A DNA stretch of 64,000 nt from JACKII01 sp965202745 (GCA_965202745.1 CBDBCB010000003.1:1-64000); one strand, 5' to 3'; positions 9,046 through 17,785 are shown, counted from the stretch's first letter. Made by a program: numbers and translations. The notes: generated from the letters alone by a model not told the origin.

Positions 9046-9070
9046 TAGATAAGCCCTTAAATATTAATTG

Positions 9071-9093
9071 GGGGCCTATATACTTGACTAGCC
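9071..9093 (+). repeat. Left terminal inverted repeat of transposon B
   Basis: Pairs with 13967-13989 over 23 bp with a single mismatch (G/A within ACTTRACTAGCC). The five-G run starts at 9070, so the exact outer base is uncertain by one. Confidence 0.85.
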
Positions 9094-9152
9094 AAAAAGC
9101 GCTTGCGGAGCTTGGCTATTTAGGTTACAAGGGTGTCAGAAGGAGACGCCCG

Positions 9153-10090
9153 ATGTGCAGCAAGCCCGAAACACTTTCGACCTTTCAATTCTTCGCCAAG
9201 TTTCCGGACGAGGACGCAGCGCGCAAGTTTTTTGAGGCTAAGCGTTGGGGGGATGAGCCTGTCTGTGGTCACTGCGGCTCTGTCAGCGTCACTGAGTGCA
9301 AAGACCACAAGCCCATGGCTTACCGCTGCAAAGACTGCCGCAAGCATTTCAGCGTTCGCACCGGCACCGTCTTGGCCGAAAGCCGCCTTCCTTTGCTCAA
9401 GTGGTTGCTGGCGATCTACATGCTAACCAGCGCCCGCAAAGGCATCCCTAGCACACAGATGGCCCGCGAATTGGGCGTCACGCAGAAAACCGCATGGTTT
9501 CTTGCGCAGCGCATCCGCGAAACAGGGATGAAGGGCAAAAACAGTGGCGACATGGGTGACCATACGCAAGTTGACGAGACTTACATCGGCGGTAAAGAGA
9601 GCAACAAGCACGCTGACAAAAAGTTGCGCGTTGGCCGTGGCGCTGTAGGAAAAACCGCTGTTGTGGGTATGCGCGATCAACACGGCGCAGTTCGCGCTGC
9701 ACCAGTGAAGCGCACCGATGGCGCTACCCTCGTGGGTTTCATTAAGGATAACGCACCAGACGGCGCAACGGTTGTTACAGATGAGTTCAGGGCTTACCGT
9801 TCACTCCCCAAGCATGGGTTCGACCACAAGACGGTCCGACACTCTGCGGGGGTGAGTACGTCCGCGACATGGCTCACACAAACGGCATCGAAAGCTTCTG
9901 GTCATTGCTCAAGCGTGGGTACATCGGCATTTACCACTACATGAGCGAAAAGCACCTGCATCGCTATGTGAACGAGTTCTCTTTCCGCCACAACACGGCA
10001 CAGATTGGGACGATAGCCTTTATTGGCAAGACAATCGACGGGATGTCCGGTAAGCGCCTGACCTACGGGGAGCTAACCGCAAATGTCTAA
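9153..10090 (+). pseudogene. IS1595-family transposase (element B), one frameshift
   Basis: Start at ATG 9153 with AAGGAGA seven bases upstream. Zinc ribbon CGHCG and YRCKDCRKHF, then RTGTVLAESRLPLLKW, VDETYIGGKE (first catalytic Asp), VVTDEFRAY (second Asp) and, after a frame change, HTNGIESFWSLLKRGY (last Glu). The break is in the five-G run at 9847-9851, where one more base restores the GGEYVRDMAHTNG reading. Apart from this indel the protein is complete at about 310 residues. Its last codons overlap the S-like gene by eight bases. Confidence 0.85.
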
Positions 10091-10916
10091 ATCGCCAAAA
10101 ACAATTGACCCTCTAAATGCCGATTTTGACGATGTAGTAGGTGCCCTTCTTGGAACGGATAAACCCACAGCAGATGAACCCTCTCCCCCAGACCACCGTG
10201 AGTTGATCGAGCAACTTACTACACCCATTGGATGGGAAGTGTCTGTCGAGCAGGTGTTTGATCAAGATAGCAAGCAGCTGGATGCGGAGCACTATGACCC
10301 TGTGGTCATGGAAAACGATGCAAACTTGAGGGCGTTAGGGGTTGATCTGGCCCCGCTGACTAAGTTCGCCGAGGTTCGTCTCCCGAGCATGTTTACTCGT
10401 ATCTGGGCCAAAGATGCTGACCATGGTCTTCCTTATCTCAATGCGACTGATCTCATGGGGTATTTTGCGCTCGGCCTCCCAGCCCAAGAGCGGTACCTTT
10501 CATACGCATCAAACGTAAAGATGGAGCCGTTGATCCTAGAAAAAGGGATGATCCTTCTGACATGCTCAGGGACCATTGGGCGCGTCTTTGATGTGCCTGA
10601 TGCTCTCGTTGGAAGCGCTGGAACGCATGATATCGTTCGGGTTATCCCGCATGACCCAAAAACGAGGGGGTTTTTGCGCGCCTATTTGACGACGAGCTTG
10701 GCTCAGATTCAAATTTTGAGCCATACTCACGGTGGACAGATAGACCATGTGACTGCAGAGCAGGTTGGTTCTTGTTTGGTACCGGAATTAGGTGGAGAGG
10801 CTATGGCTCGCGTTTCTGACCTCGCCGATCGCTCTGATGCAATGAGGGCTGACGGGTTGGCGACTATGAAAAAAGCGGTTTTGCGATTGAAGAAGGCGCT
10901 GCCAAATGCGGAGTGA
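10083..10916 (+). CDS. Type I restriction-modification specificity (S)-like subunit with a single target-recognition domain
   Basis: 277 residues, about half a normal HsdS. The TRD-like part contains LPYLNATDLMGYF, LEKGMILLTCSGTIGRV, GSAGTHDIVRVIP, FLRAYLTTSLAQIQI and QIDHVTAEQVGSCLVP, the familiar order of S-subunit recognition domains, followed by a helical region (about 245-277) like the conserved spacer that contacts the methyltransferase. With one TRD, two copies would be needed to read a bipartite site, or the site is asymmetric. It overlaps the transposase stop upstream and the nuclease-MTase start downstream, so all three are probably translated from one transcript. The first 45 residues are acidic and unrelated to the TRD. 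Confidence 0.75.
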   Translation: MSKSPKTIDPLNADFDDVVGALLGTDKPTADEPSPPDHRELIEQLTTPIGWEVSVEQVFDQDSKQLDAEHYDPVVMENDANLRALGVDLAPLTKFAEVRLPSMFTRIWAKDADHGLPYLNATDLMGYFALGLPAQERYLSYASNVKMEPLILEKGMILLTCSGTIGRVFDVPDALVGSAGTHDIVRVIPHDPKTRGFLRAYLTTSLAQIQILSHTHGGQIDHVTAEQVGSCLVPELGGEAMARVSDLADRSDAMRADGLATMKKAVLRLKKALPNAE

Positions 10917-12317
10917 AGAGAAGATTGTTCCGCTAATTCCACCGGGGAAGGTTCTGTGCTTCATCACTAGCGTACTGCGGTTAGATACCCTTGAAGAAAA
11001 TGTGCGACAACGTTGGGCGCGGGCGCTTGTGGTGGACTACGGATACCCAAAGGTTGATATTGGGGTGGAGACCAAGATCAAGATGGGTCGCGCTTCCAAA
11101 AAGTGTGACCTCACCATCTTTCGGCCTGGAAGTGAGCACAAGCAAGAGAACATTGCGATCTGCATTGAGGTGAAGCGCGATGACATCAAACCGTCCGATG
11201 GTAAATCCGGTGACGGCCAGTTGATAAGCTACATGTCGGCATGCCCGGCCCAATATGGCCTTTGGGTCGGGCAAGAAATGCGCGGCTATCAAAAGAACAG
11301 TGAAGGCCATATCTCGCAAGTTGCAGATATTCCGAGGTTTGGCGACAACGCGCCGCGACGGCCACAAAGAACCGATTTACGGACGGTCCACGAACTGACA
11401 TCTGTTTTCCGGCGGTGCCACAACTTCATTCATGTGAACGGCGGACTTCAAAAAGCCGAAGCATTCCAGGAAATGCTAAAACTGATTTTCTGTAAGACGT
11501 GGGACGAACAGGAAGGTGGGCTGGAACTGGACTTTTCGATTTCTCCAGTCGATAGGCGGACAGCGGAAACTAGTGGCAGAACGGCTCAATCCACTCTTTG
11601 AGCACGTCAAGCGCAACTACCCATTCATTTTCCGGCTAGATGAGAGCATCAAGCTTGAGCCCTCGGTTGCCGCATATGTTGTTGCTGAGCTTCAATTTAT
11701 CTCAATCCTCAATAGCCCAACAGACGTAAAGGGAGAGGCCTACGAGACGCTCGTCGGGGCTAATCTGCGTGGGGATAGGGGCGAGTATTTTACCCCCCGA
11801 AATGTGTGTGACATGACAGTGCAAATCATCATGCAGCACTTCGAGGAAACCGACTTGGGATCGATCAAGGTGGTCGATTGCTGCTGTGGAACTGGTGGAT
11901 TCCTAGTGTCGTGGATCGACAATCTGCGCAATCGGCTTAATGCGCAGGAGATTGCGCGTCGAAACCCTGACCCCATACTAGCCGTCAGAGACAGGATCAA
12001 ACAGATTTGCGGTCAGAACCTTTACGGCACAGACATCAACCCCTGTCTCGTTAGAACTGCCCAGATGAATTTAGTGATGTACGGCGATGGATCGACAAAC
12101 GTCCATCGGGCAAGTTCCCTGCTGCGTCCCGGTGAATGGTGTGACGAAGCACGGCGGGCTATCCCGTTCGGCTCAATGGACGTTGTCATAACGAACCCAC
12201 CGTTCGGCGATGATGTCAAAGTGGACGATGCTCATGTGCTAGCACAATACCAACTGGACCTGTCGCGGTTTGATGCCGCTCCTTTGATAGCATTTACTGC
12301 AACAAAGGAGACTGACT

Positions 12318-12593
12318 ATGGGACTGAAACGGACAGACGACTTTCGCCAGGATGCGGTGCGGATCGCGCTGACAAGCGGGCTAACGCGTAAGCAAGTGGC
12401 CGACGATCTGGGTGTTGGCATGTCAACACTGAACAAATGGATCACCGCGCATCGAGACACAGACGTGGTTTCCAAAGAGGATTTGAGCCTCGCCAAAGAG
12501 AATGACCGGCTTCGGCGGGAGAACCGGCTCCTGAAGGAGGAGAGGGACATCCTAAAAAAGGCCACCCAGTTCTTCGCGGGCCTAAAGCAATGA
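12318..12593 (+). CDS. IS3 family OrfA (HTH protein)
   Basis: 91 residues. An N-terminal helix-turn-helix (TRKQVADDLGVGMSTLNKW, about 26-44) that binds the element ends is followed by a leucine-zipper-like helix (LAKENDRLRRENRLLKEERD). The stop overlaps the orfB start as ATGA (12590-12593), so OrfB may be made by termination-reinitiation or as a fused product. Confidence 0.93.
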   Translation: MGLKRTDDFRQDAVRIALTSGLTRKQVADDLGVGMSTLNKWITAHRDTDVVSKEDLSLAKENDRLRRENRLLKEERDILKKATQFFAGLKQ

Positions 12594-13447
12594 GGTTTAG
12601 GTTCATCGAAGAGCACCGTGACAGCTTTCCAGCCAAACGCTTATGCCATGTTGTCGGTGTCAGCCCGCGCGGATTGCGGGCTTTCCGCACCCGTCCGGCC
12701 AGCCGCAGACAGCGGTCTGATATGGTGAGGTTGGCGCACATCAGAGAGCAGTCGCGTCTCAGCCTGGTCAGCTATGGTCGGCCAAGAATGACCGAGGAGC
12801 TAAAGGAGATCGGCTTGGATGTTGGCCACCGCCGTGTTGGCAGGTTGATGCGCCAGAACGGCATATCTGTTGTTAGAACACGCAAGCACAAAGTGACGAC
12901 AGACAGCGATCACAAGTTCAACATCTCACCGAATTTGCTGAATCGGGACTTCACAGCGGGCAAGCCCAACCAGAAATGGGCGGGCGACATCAGTTATGTT
13001 TGGACGCGGGAGGGATGGCTGTATCTGGCAGTGATCCTGGACCTGCATTCCCGGCGCGTCATCGGCTGGGCCGTCAGTAACCGGATGAAACGCGACTTGG
13101 CCATCAGAGCGCTAAATATGGCCATTGCCTTCCGGGCACCACCGAAGGGCTGCATCCATCATACAGACCGTGGCAGCCAATATTGTTCTCACGACTACCA
13201 GAAGATCCTGCGCCAGCATGGGTTCAAGGTATCGATGAGTGGAAGGGGAAACTGCTACGACAACGCCGCTGTCGAAACCTTCTTCAAAACCATCAAGGCA
13301 GAGCTGATCTGGCGACGGTCCTGGGAAACAAGGCGGCAAGCTGAGATGGCAATCTTCGAGTACATCAACGGCTTCTACAATCCGCGCCGCCGTCACAAAG
13401 CACTGGCTTGGAAAAGCCCCGTCGCCTTCGAACGAAAGGTGGCTTAA
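12590..13447 (+). CDS. IS3 family OrfB transposase (DDE integrase core)
   Basis: 285 residues. An HTH_21-like region (YGRPRMTEELKEIG) precedes the rve core with the catalytic triad in WAGDISYVWTREGWLYLAV (Asp), HHTDRGSQY (Asp) and NAAVETFFKTIKAEL (Glu). It ends with the usual YNPRRRHKALAWKSPVAFE tail of IS3 transposases. It appears intact and catalyses excision as a circle and reinsertion of the element. Confidence 0.94.
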   Translation: MRFRFIEEHRDSFPAKRLCHVVGVSPRGLRAFRTRPASRRQRSDMVRLAHIREQSRLSLVSYGRPRMTEELKEIGLDVGHRRVGRLMRQNGISVVRTRKHKVTTDSDHKFNISPNLLNRDFTAGKPNQKWAGDISYVWTREGWLYLAVILDLHSRRVIGWAVSNRMKRDLAIRALNMAIAFRAPPKGCIHHTDRGSQYCSHDYQKILRQHGFKVSMSGRGNCYDNAAVETFFKTIKAELIWRRSWETRRQAEMAIFEYINGFYNPRRRHKALAWKSPVAFERKVA

Positions 13448-13966
13448 ACGAGCACTTGGGGCGGCACAAAAGCGTGACAGGTCCAAACTGTCGAATTGGG
13501 GAGCTGAGAACCGACGTTCAGCGATGCCAGCCGAGCAACTCTTTCTTGAAGCGGGGATGAACTTCTTGAAACCCGGTGGTTTTATGGGCATCGTTCTACC
13601 CGATGGGATACTCACAAACTCAGGCCTCGCTTTCATTCGAGACTGGCTTATTCGACGCTCAAAGATCGTGGCATCAATTGCATTGCCAAAAGAGACCTTT
13701 GGTCGCAACGGCGGCGTCAACAACCCGAGTGTGCTAATAGTTCAGAAATTTACTCATGAAGAATATCTGAATTCAGAAAAGAACATCATCGACACAAGCG
13801 GCAAAGCGTTTATGTGCGCCCCAGCTACATCGGGCATCGATAAGCGCGGGAACCCCGTTTTCTTACGGCATCCCAATGGTCAGTTTATTCTGGATAAGGA
13901 TGGAGAGCGTGTTGCCGATGATCAGATAGCTATGGTTCCCGTGGCATATGAAACTTGGCGGTCGGC

Positions 13967-13989
13967 GGCTAGTTAAGTATATAGGCCCC
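13967..13989 (-). repeat. Right terminal inverted repeat of transposon B
   Basis: Reverse complement matches 9071-9093 with one mismatch. It overlaps the last codons of the methyltransferase fusion, showing that the cargo gene reaches the element end. Confidence 0.85.
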
Positions 13990-14022
13990 AAAAAAAGGGA
14001 CGGGAGTTTTCGCTCCCGCCCT
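13990..14022 (-). terminator. Rho-independent terminator of katG
   Basis: Read on the minus strand: GGGCGGGAG, a short A-rich loop, CTCCCGTCCC and seven T. It lies 27 bases beyond the katG stop. The T tract borders directly on the end of transposon B, so the element inserted right at the terminator. Confidence 0.85.
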
Positions 14023-14048
14023 CGCACTTTTGCCTTTCAGGCCAGCAG

Positions 14049-16212
14049 TTATGCCAGATCGAACCGGTCGGCGTTCATGACCTTGGTCCAGGCCGCCACA
14101 AAGTCGCGCACGAACTTTCCGGCATTATCGTCCTGGGCATAGACCTCCGCATACGAGCGCAGGATGGAGTTCGAGCCGAACACCAAGTCTACGCGGGTCG
14201 CGCTCCACTTCGCCTTGCCGGACTTACGGTCGATCACCTCATAAAGGTTCTCGCCCGCGAGCTGCCACTTGTAGGCCATGTCGGTCAGGTTGACGAAGAA
14301 GTCCGTCGTCAGCGTGCCTTCACGGTCCGTGAACACGCCGTGTTTGCTGCCGCCATGATTGGTACCCAGTACGCGCATGCCGCCTAGCAATACCGTCATC
14401 TCCGCCGCCGTCAGGCCCATAAGTTGGGTGCGGTCCAGCAGCATTTCTTCTGGGCTCGGTGCATAGTCAGCCTTCAGCCAGTTGCGGAAGCCGTCATGAA
14501 CCGGCTCCAGCGGCGCAAAGCTGTCAGCATCCGTCTGCGCCTCACTCGCGTCGCCGCGGCCTGGGCTGAAGGGCACGCTCACGTCAACGCCCGCGGCCTT
14601 CGCCGCCTGCTCGACACCCACATTGCCCGCCAGCACGATCACGTCGGCGATGCTGGCACCGGTCTCCGCCGCAATTGGCTCCAACTTGGCGAGTACCTTG
14701 GCCAGCCGCGCCGGCTCGTTACCCGCCCAATTCTTCATGGGGGCAAGCCGGATGCGTGCACCATTCGCGCCACCGCGCATATCGGAGGCGCGGAAGGTCC
14801 GGGCGCTGTCCCAGGCGGTAGCGACCATGTCGGCAACCGACAGGCCGCTGGCCGCGATCTTCGCCTTCACCGCCGCCACGTCATAGCCGGTCGAGCCCGT
14901 CGGCACCGGATCCTGCCAGATCAGCTCCTCATCCGGCACTTCCGGGCCCAGATAGCGGACCTTCGACCCCATGTCGCGGTGGGTCAGCTTGAACCATGCG
15001 CGGGCGAAGACATCGTCGAAATAAGCCGGATCCTTGGCAAAGCGCTCGGAAATCTTGGCATATTCCGGATCGACCTTCAGCGCCATGTCGGCATCGGTCA
15101 TCATCGGCATGCAGAGGATGGAAGGGTCTTCCACGTCCGCCGGCATGTCCTCTTCCTTGATGGACACTGGCTTCCACTGGTTAGCGCCTGCCGGGCTCTT
15201 GGTCAGTTCCCATTCGTGGTTCAGCAGCATATCGAAATAGCCATTGTCCCACTTGGTCGGGTTGGTGGTCCACGCGCCCTCGACGCCGCTGGTGACGGTG
15301 TCACGGCCAATGCCGCGCTCACCCTTCTTGATCCAGCCGAGGCCCCTGCTCCTCTACGGGAGCCGCCTCCGGATCGGGACCAACCTTGGCGGCGTCGCCA
15401 TTGCCGTGTGCCTTGCCGACCGTGTGGCCGCCCGCGGTCAACGCCACCGTCTCCTCGTCATCCATCGCCATGCGGGCGAAGGTGACGCGCATGTCCTGGG
15501 CCGTTTTCAGCGGGTCGGGCTGGCCGTTCACACCTTCCGGGTTCACGTAGATCAGGCCCATCTGCACCGCCGCGAGCGGGTTCTCCAACGTCGCGCGGTC
15601 GTCGCCGTCATAGCGGGAGGAGCCGAGCCAATCCTTCTCTGTGCCCCAGTAGATGTCTTTCTCTGGGTGCCAGACGTCCGGGCGGCCATAAGCAAAGCCG
15701 AACGTCTTGAAGCCCATGGACTCGTAGGCGACGTTACCCGCAAGGATGAACAGGTCGGCCCAGCTGATTTTATTGCCGTACTTTTTCTTGATCGGCCAGA
15801 GCAGGCGGCGCGCCTTGTCCAGGTTGCCGTTGTCCGGCCAAGAGTTGAGCGGGGCAAACCGCTGGTTGCCAGTATTCGCACCACCACGGCCGTCCGCGAT
15901 GCGGTAAGTACCCGCCGCGTGCCACGCCATGCGGATCATCAGACCGCCATAGTGACCCCAGTCCGCCGGCCACCAGTCTTGGCTCTCAGTCATCAGGGCT
16001 GTCAGGTCTTTTTTCAACGCAGCATGGTCAAGCGTCTTCACCGCTTCCCGGTAGTCGAAACCCGGGTCCATCGGATCGGTCTTGTCATCGTGCTGATGCA
16101 GAATGTCGAGGTTCAGCGCATTCGGCCACCAATCCATGATGGAGGAGCCGGTCGAAGTCTGGCCGCCATGCACGAAGGGGCATTTGCCGCCGGTTTGGGT
16201 GCTGTCATTCAC
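14049..16212 (-). pseudogene. katG: Catalase-peroxidase KatG, single homopolymer frameshift
   Basis: GTG 16212 has AGGAG about eight bases upstream and starts VNDSTQTGGKCPFVHGG. The N-terminal half has the distal haem-pocket RMAWHAAGTYR (Arg, Trp, His), YVNPEG (Tyr of the Met-Tyr-Trp adduct), ARMAM (Met) and TAGGHTVGKAHG (proximal His). The frame is lost at the C4 run 15343-15346 (GGGG in the coding strand); with three bases it continues GLGWIKKGERG into the C-terminal half, ending NADRFDLA at 14049. Total about 720 residues, normal for KatG, which removes H2O2 and organic peroxides. It has a strong terminator and palindromic upstream motifs. A sequencing error is quite possible. Confidence 0.88.
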
Positions 16213-16291
16213 TATTCCATCTCCTAAATTTGGATCGGCCACGAGCACAGGCACCCGACACTGGCACTGCAATCGTTTGCCACCTGCCTAC

Positions 16292-16325
16292 TCCCCATAT
16301 GGGGACTGATTACTCATATAGGGAG
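16292..16325. promoter_or_regulatory. Palindromic motifs upstream of katG
   Basis: TCCCCATATGGGGA (16292-16305) is a perfect palindrome. CTCATATAGGGAG (16313-16325) is an imperfect copy about 20 bp further from katG. They lie 80-115 bp before the katG start. Two spaced related palindromes suggest an operator for a dimeric regulator; the regulator is not identifiable from the motif. Confidence 0.4.
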
Positions 16326-16383
16326 CGTTACATAAATTAGAATTATTCTAAAGTGTAAAACGTGAGAAAATTTTGAACATCCA

Positions 16384-16652
16384 TTGCTACCGGGTCCGGT
16401 GCTTGCCGGGTCAGACAGGGAGGTTCAGGTCATCATTCAACGGGTCGAACATGAACCGCATGTTCATTTGGAGGCAGAAACAGACGAAAAAGAGGCAGAG
16501 GCACAGCGCCTTATCGCGTTGGGCGCGAAACCGGTCGGTAAAGTGAAAGGCCGGCACATTCCGGAAGCGCCGACCGGGCACCGCTTCTGCCTGATCGGAC
16601 CCGACAGGGACGCTTCCAGCGCACGGCTGAGCGTTGGCGCGCTTCCACGTAG
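16384..16652 (+). pseudogene. Glyoxalase/VOC-like protein remnant
   Basis: The frame from TTG 16384 contains VQVIIQRVEHEPHVHLEAETDEKEAEAQRLIALGAKPVGK split by short variations, then EAPTGHRFCLIGP. This is the C-terminal half of Glyoxalase_6-type proteins (QRVxHEPRVHLD, metal-binding His, GHRFC). The N-terminal half is missing: a stop lies just upstream. Near 16605 another frame gives a better ending (RFQRTAERW, stop at 16650-16652), so a second break is likely. It is probably a decayed gene. Confidence 0.5.
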
Positions 16653-16738
16653 GGGGTACGATCACGCTAGAAGAATGGCCGATTACCCGCTAGTTTCGTG
16701 ATCAATTCTGACGTGCTGCCAGGAAAGTCCGCCTCACC

Positions 16739-17221
16739 ATGAACCATGACACCTATACCGACGCCTACCTGAAAGTCGTCCTCGACAGCACCAAGACCAT
16801 CGCTATGGTAGGCGCATCGCCGAACTGGAACCGGCCGAGCTACTTCGTAATGAAGTATCTCCAAGTGAAAGGCTTTAAGGTGTACCCCGTCAATCCGCGG
16901 GCCGTGGGGGAGGAAATCCTGGGTGAGAAGGTCTATGCCAGCCTGGATGATTTGCCGGAAACCGTAGACATGGTCAACATTTTCCGGGCATCCGAAGCTG
17001 CCGGAGCGGTTGCCGACGACGCGGCAAAACACGGTGCCAAATCCGTCTGGATGCAGTTGACCGTACGCAATGACGAAGCCACCGAACGGGCGGAAGCGGC
17101 AGGTCTAAGCGTAGTGATGAACCGCTGCCCCAAGATCGAATATGCCCGGCTCTGCGGCGAGCTTTCATGGGGTGGGTTCAACTCCGGCGTGATCACATCA
17201 AAGCGGCGCAAAATCGCCTGA
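16739..17221 (+). CDS. CoA-binding domain protein (YccU-like)
   Basis: 160 residues, a single CoA_binding_2 Rossmann domain: TKTIAMVGASPNWNRPSYFV (nucleotide loop), LQVKGFKVYPVNPRA, DDLPETVDMVNIFRASE, and the ending RCPKIEYARL. Such small proteins bind CoA or a CoA thioester; the physiological role is unknown. The gene stands alone on the plus strand. Intact and of the usual length. Confidence 0.9.
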   Translation: MNHDTYTDAYLKVVLDSTKTIAMVGASPNWNRPSYFVMKYLQVKGFKVYPVNPRAVGEEILGEKVYASLDDLPETVDMVNIFRASEAAGAVADDAAKHGAKSVWMQLTVRNDEATERAEAAGLSVVMNRCPKIEYARLCGELSWGGFNSGVITSKRRKIA

Positions 17222-17785
17222 TCTGCCGGGCGGTCCAATCGGGACAAGACCGGCCTACTCTTCAATTTCGCGATAATTTATCCGGCACGCCACATCCATG
17301 CGAGCCAGGGCCTGGACCAGTCGCGCACGCAGCGTGAATCTTTCCGCTGAACCAATATTTCCCCTTAACCAGCCCGTTATTTCGCCCGCTATTTTCCGAA
17401 CGAATAGTCCAGATCCTGACCCATTTGCCCCCGGTGAATCTGCTCGAAATCTAAGAATTTGAGCATCATACTTGGCTAATTGATCACGCAAGCGATTCAT
17501 ATAGATCGGCGGTGCTATAAATAACGGGAAGAACAAATTACTGACCAAAATTACAACAACGTTCGAGAGAAACACTTACGCACATATACACCGTCGATAG
17601 AAAAATGGTGGAATCTAAATTTTTTGCTCAAACAACGGTATTAAATTATATATGTGCACGCAAGTGTTTATTTTTGCACGGTTTTTGGGCTTAATTACTT
17701 TGATATTATTCAATTGACTTACAATGCTATGATATGCATCCTATATTTAGATGCAACTTCGCATCGGAATATAGAGGGCAATACA
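17222..17785. other. AT-rich intergenic region
   Basis: About 560 bases. The left part holds repeat copy 2 (17438-17520). The right part (about 17560-17785) is strongly AT-rich for this window and precedes the RTX-like gene, so it probably holds that gene's promoter; I cannot place -35/-10 boxes with confidence. A minus-strand frame at 17255-17575 overlaps the repeat and shows no family motif. Confidence 0.5.
17438..17520 (+). repeat. Diverged dispersed repeat, copy 2
   Basis: Same order of blocks as 6547-6631 (ATCTGCTC ... GAGCATC ... AATTGATC ... TGCT-TA), with about one third of positions changed. Confidence 0.55.

Larger units (their letters stand above)
6666..9060 (+). mobile_element. 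IS1595-type transposon A with methyltransferase-nuclease cargo
   Basis: TTAAGGGCTT at 6666-6675 is repeated in inverted orientation as AAGCCCTTAA at 9051-9060. They enclose an IS1595-type transposase (6723-7618) and a methyltransferase-nuclease gene (7615-9045) whose ATG overlaps the transposase stop. Parts of the cargo are clearly AT-richer than the neighbouring chromosome, suggesting foreign origin. No target duplication is obvious. The right end lies nine bases from the next IS1595-type element. Confidence 0.7.
12255..13485 (+). mobile_element. IS3-family insertion sequence, copy 1 (1231 bp)
   Basis: Ends TGGACCTGTC (12255-12264) and GACAGGTCCA (13476-13485) form 10-bp perfect terminal repeats. 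A 3-bp AAC duplication flanks it (12252-12254 and 13486-13488). A near-identical element of the same length lies inverted at 32207-33437. Only a few amino-acid differences separate the copies, so transposition was recent. Confidence 0.93.
10906..13976 (+). pseudogene. Nuclease-N6-adenine methyltransferase fusion (BcgI-A / HsdM-like), frameshifted and split by IS3
   Basis: The first about 210 codons (10906-11550) carry a PD-(D/E)XK nuclease resembling the HsdR N-terminus: CDLTIF (Asp68), ICIEVK (Glu88-x-Lys90) and GQLISYM. A frame change near 11556 then joins GQRKLVAERLNPLF and an N6_Mtase domain with GEYFTPR, SAM motif VVDCCCGTGGF and catalytic NPPF. The gene is interrupted at 12254 by an IS3 element with an AAC duplication and resumes at 13489 with QLSNWGAENRR, FLKPGGFMGIVLPDGIL and GGVNNPSVLI. 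Removing the IS and one AAC restores the frame exactly. Nuclease plus MTase in one chain with a separate S subunit is the layout of BcgI-like enzymes. The last codons lie inside the right terminal repeat of the transposon. Confidence 0.8.
9070..13989 (+). mobile_element. IS1595-type transposon B carrying a compact restriction-modification module
   Basis: The ends at 9071-9093 and 13967-13989 are inverted copies of each other over 23 bp with one mismatch (core GGGGCCTATATACTT). Between them, all on the plus strand, are a transposase (9153-10090), an S-like subunit (10083-10916) and a nuclease-MTase fusion (10906-13976), each overlapping the previous one by a few bases. An IS3 element (12255-13485) sits inside the last gene; without it the transposon would be about 3.7 kb. 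The right end abuts the T tract of the katG terminator. No 8-bp target duplication is visible. Confidence 0.8.

Noticed and set aside
6666..13989. Reading the methyltransferase genes as an ordinary chromosomal type I or III restriction locus interrupted by transposons
   Set aside because: Terminal inverted repeats enclose transposase plus cargo, reading frames overlap directly with the transposases, and no hsdR helicase or res gene is present.
14424..16227. Two long plus-strand frames
   Set aside because: Both are antisense to katG, whose haem motifs are unmistakable.
17255..17575. 106-codon minus-strand frame with a hydrophobic start
   Set aside because: Overlaps the dispersed repeat, lacks a ribosome site and any known motif; the hydrophobic start reflects AT-rich DNA.
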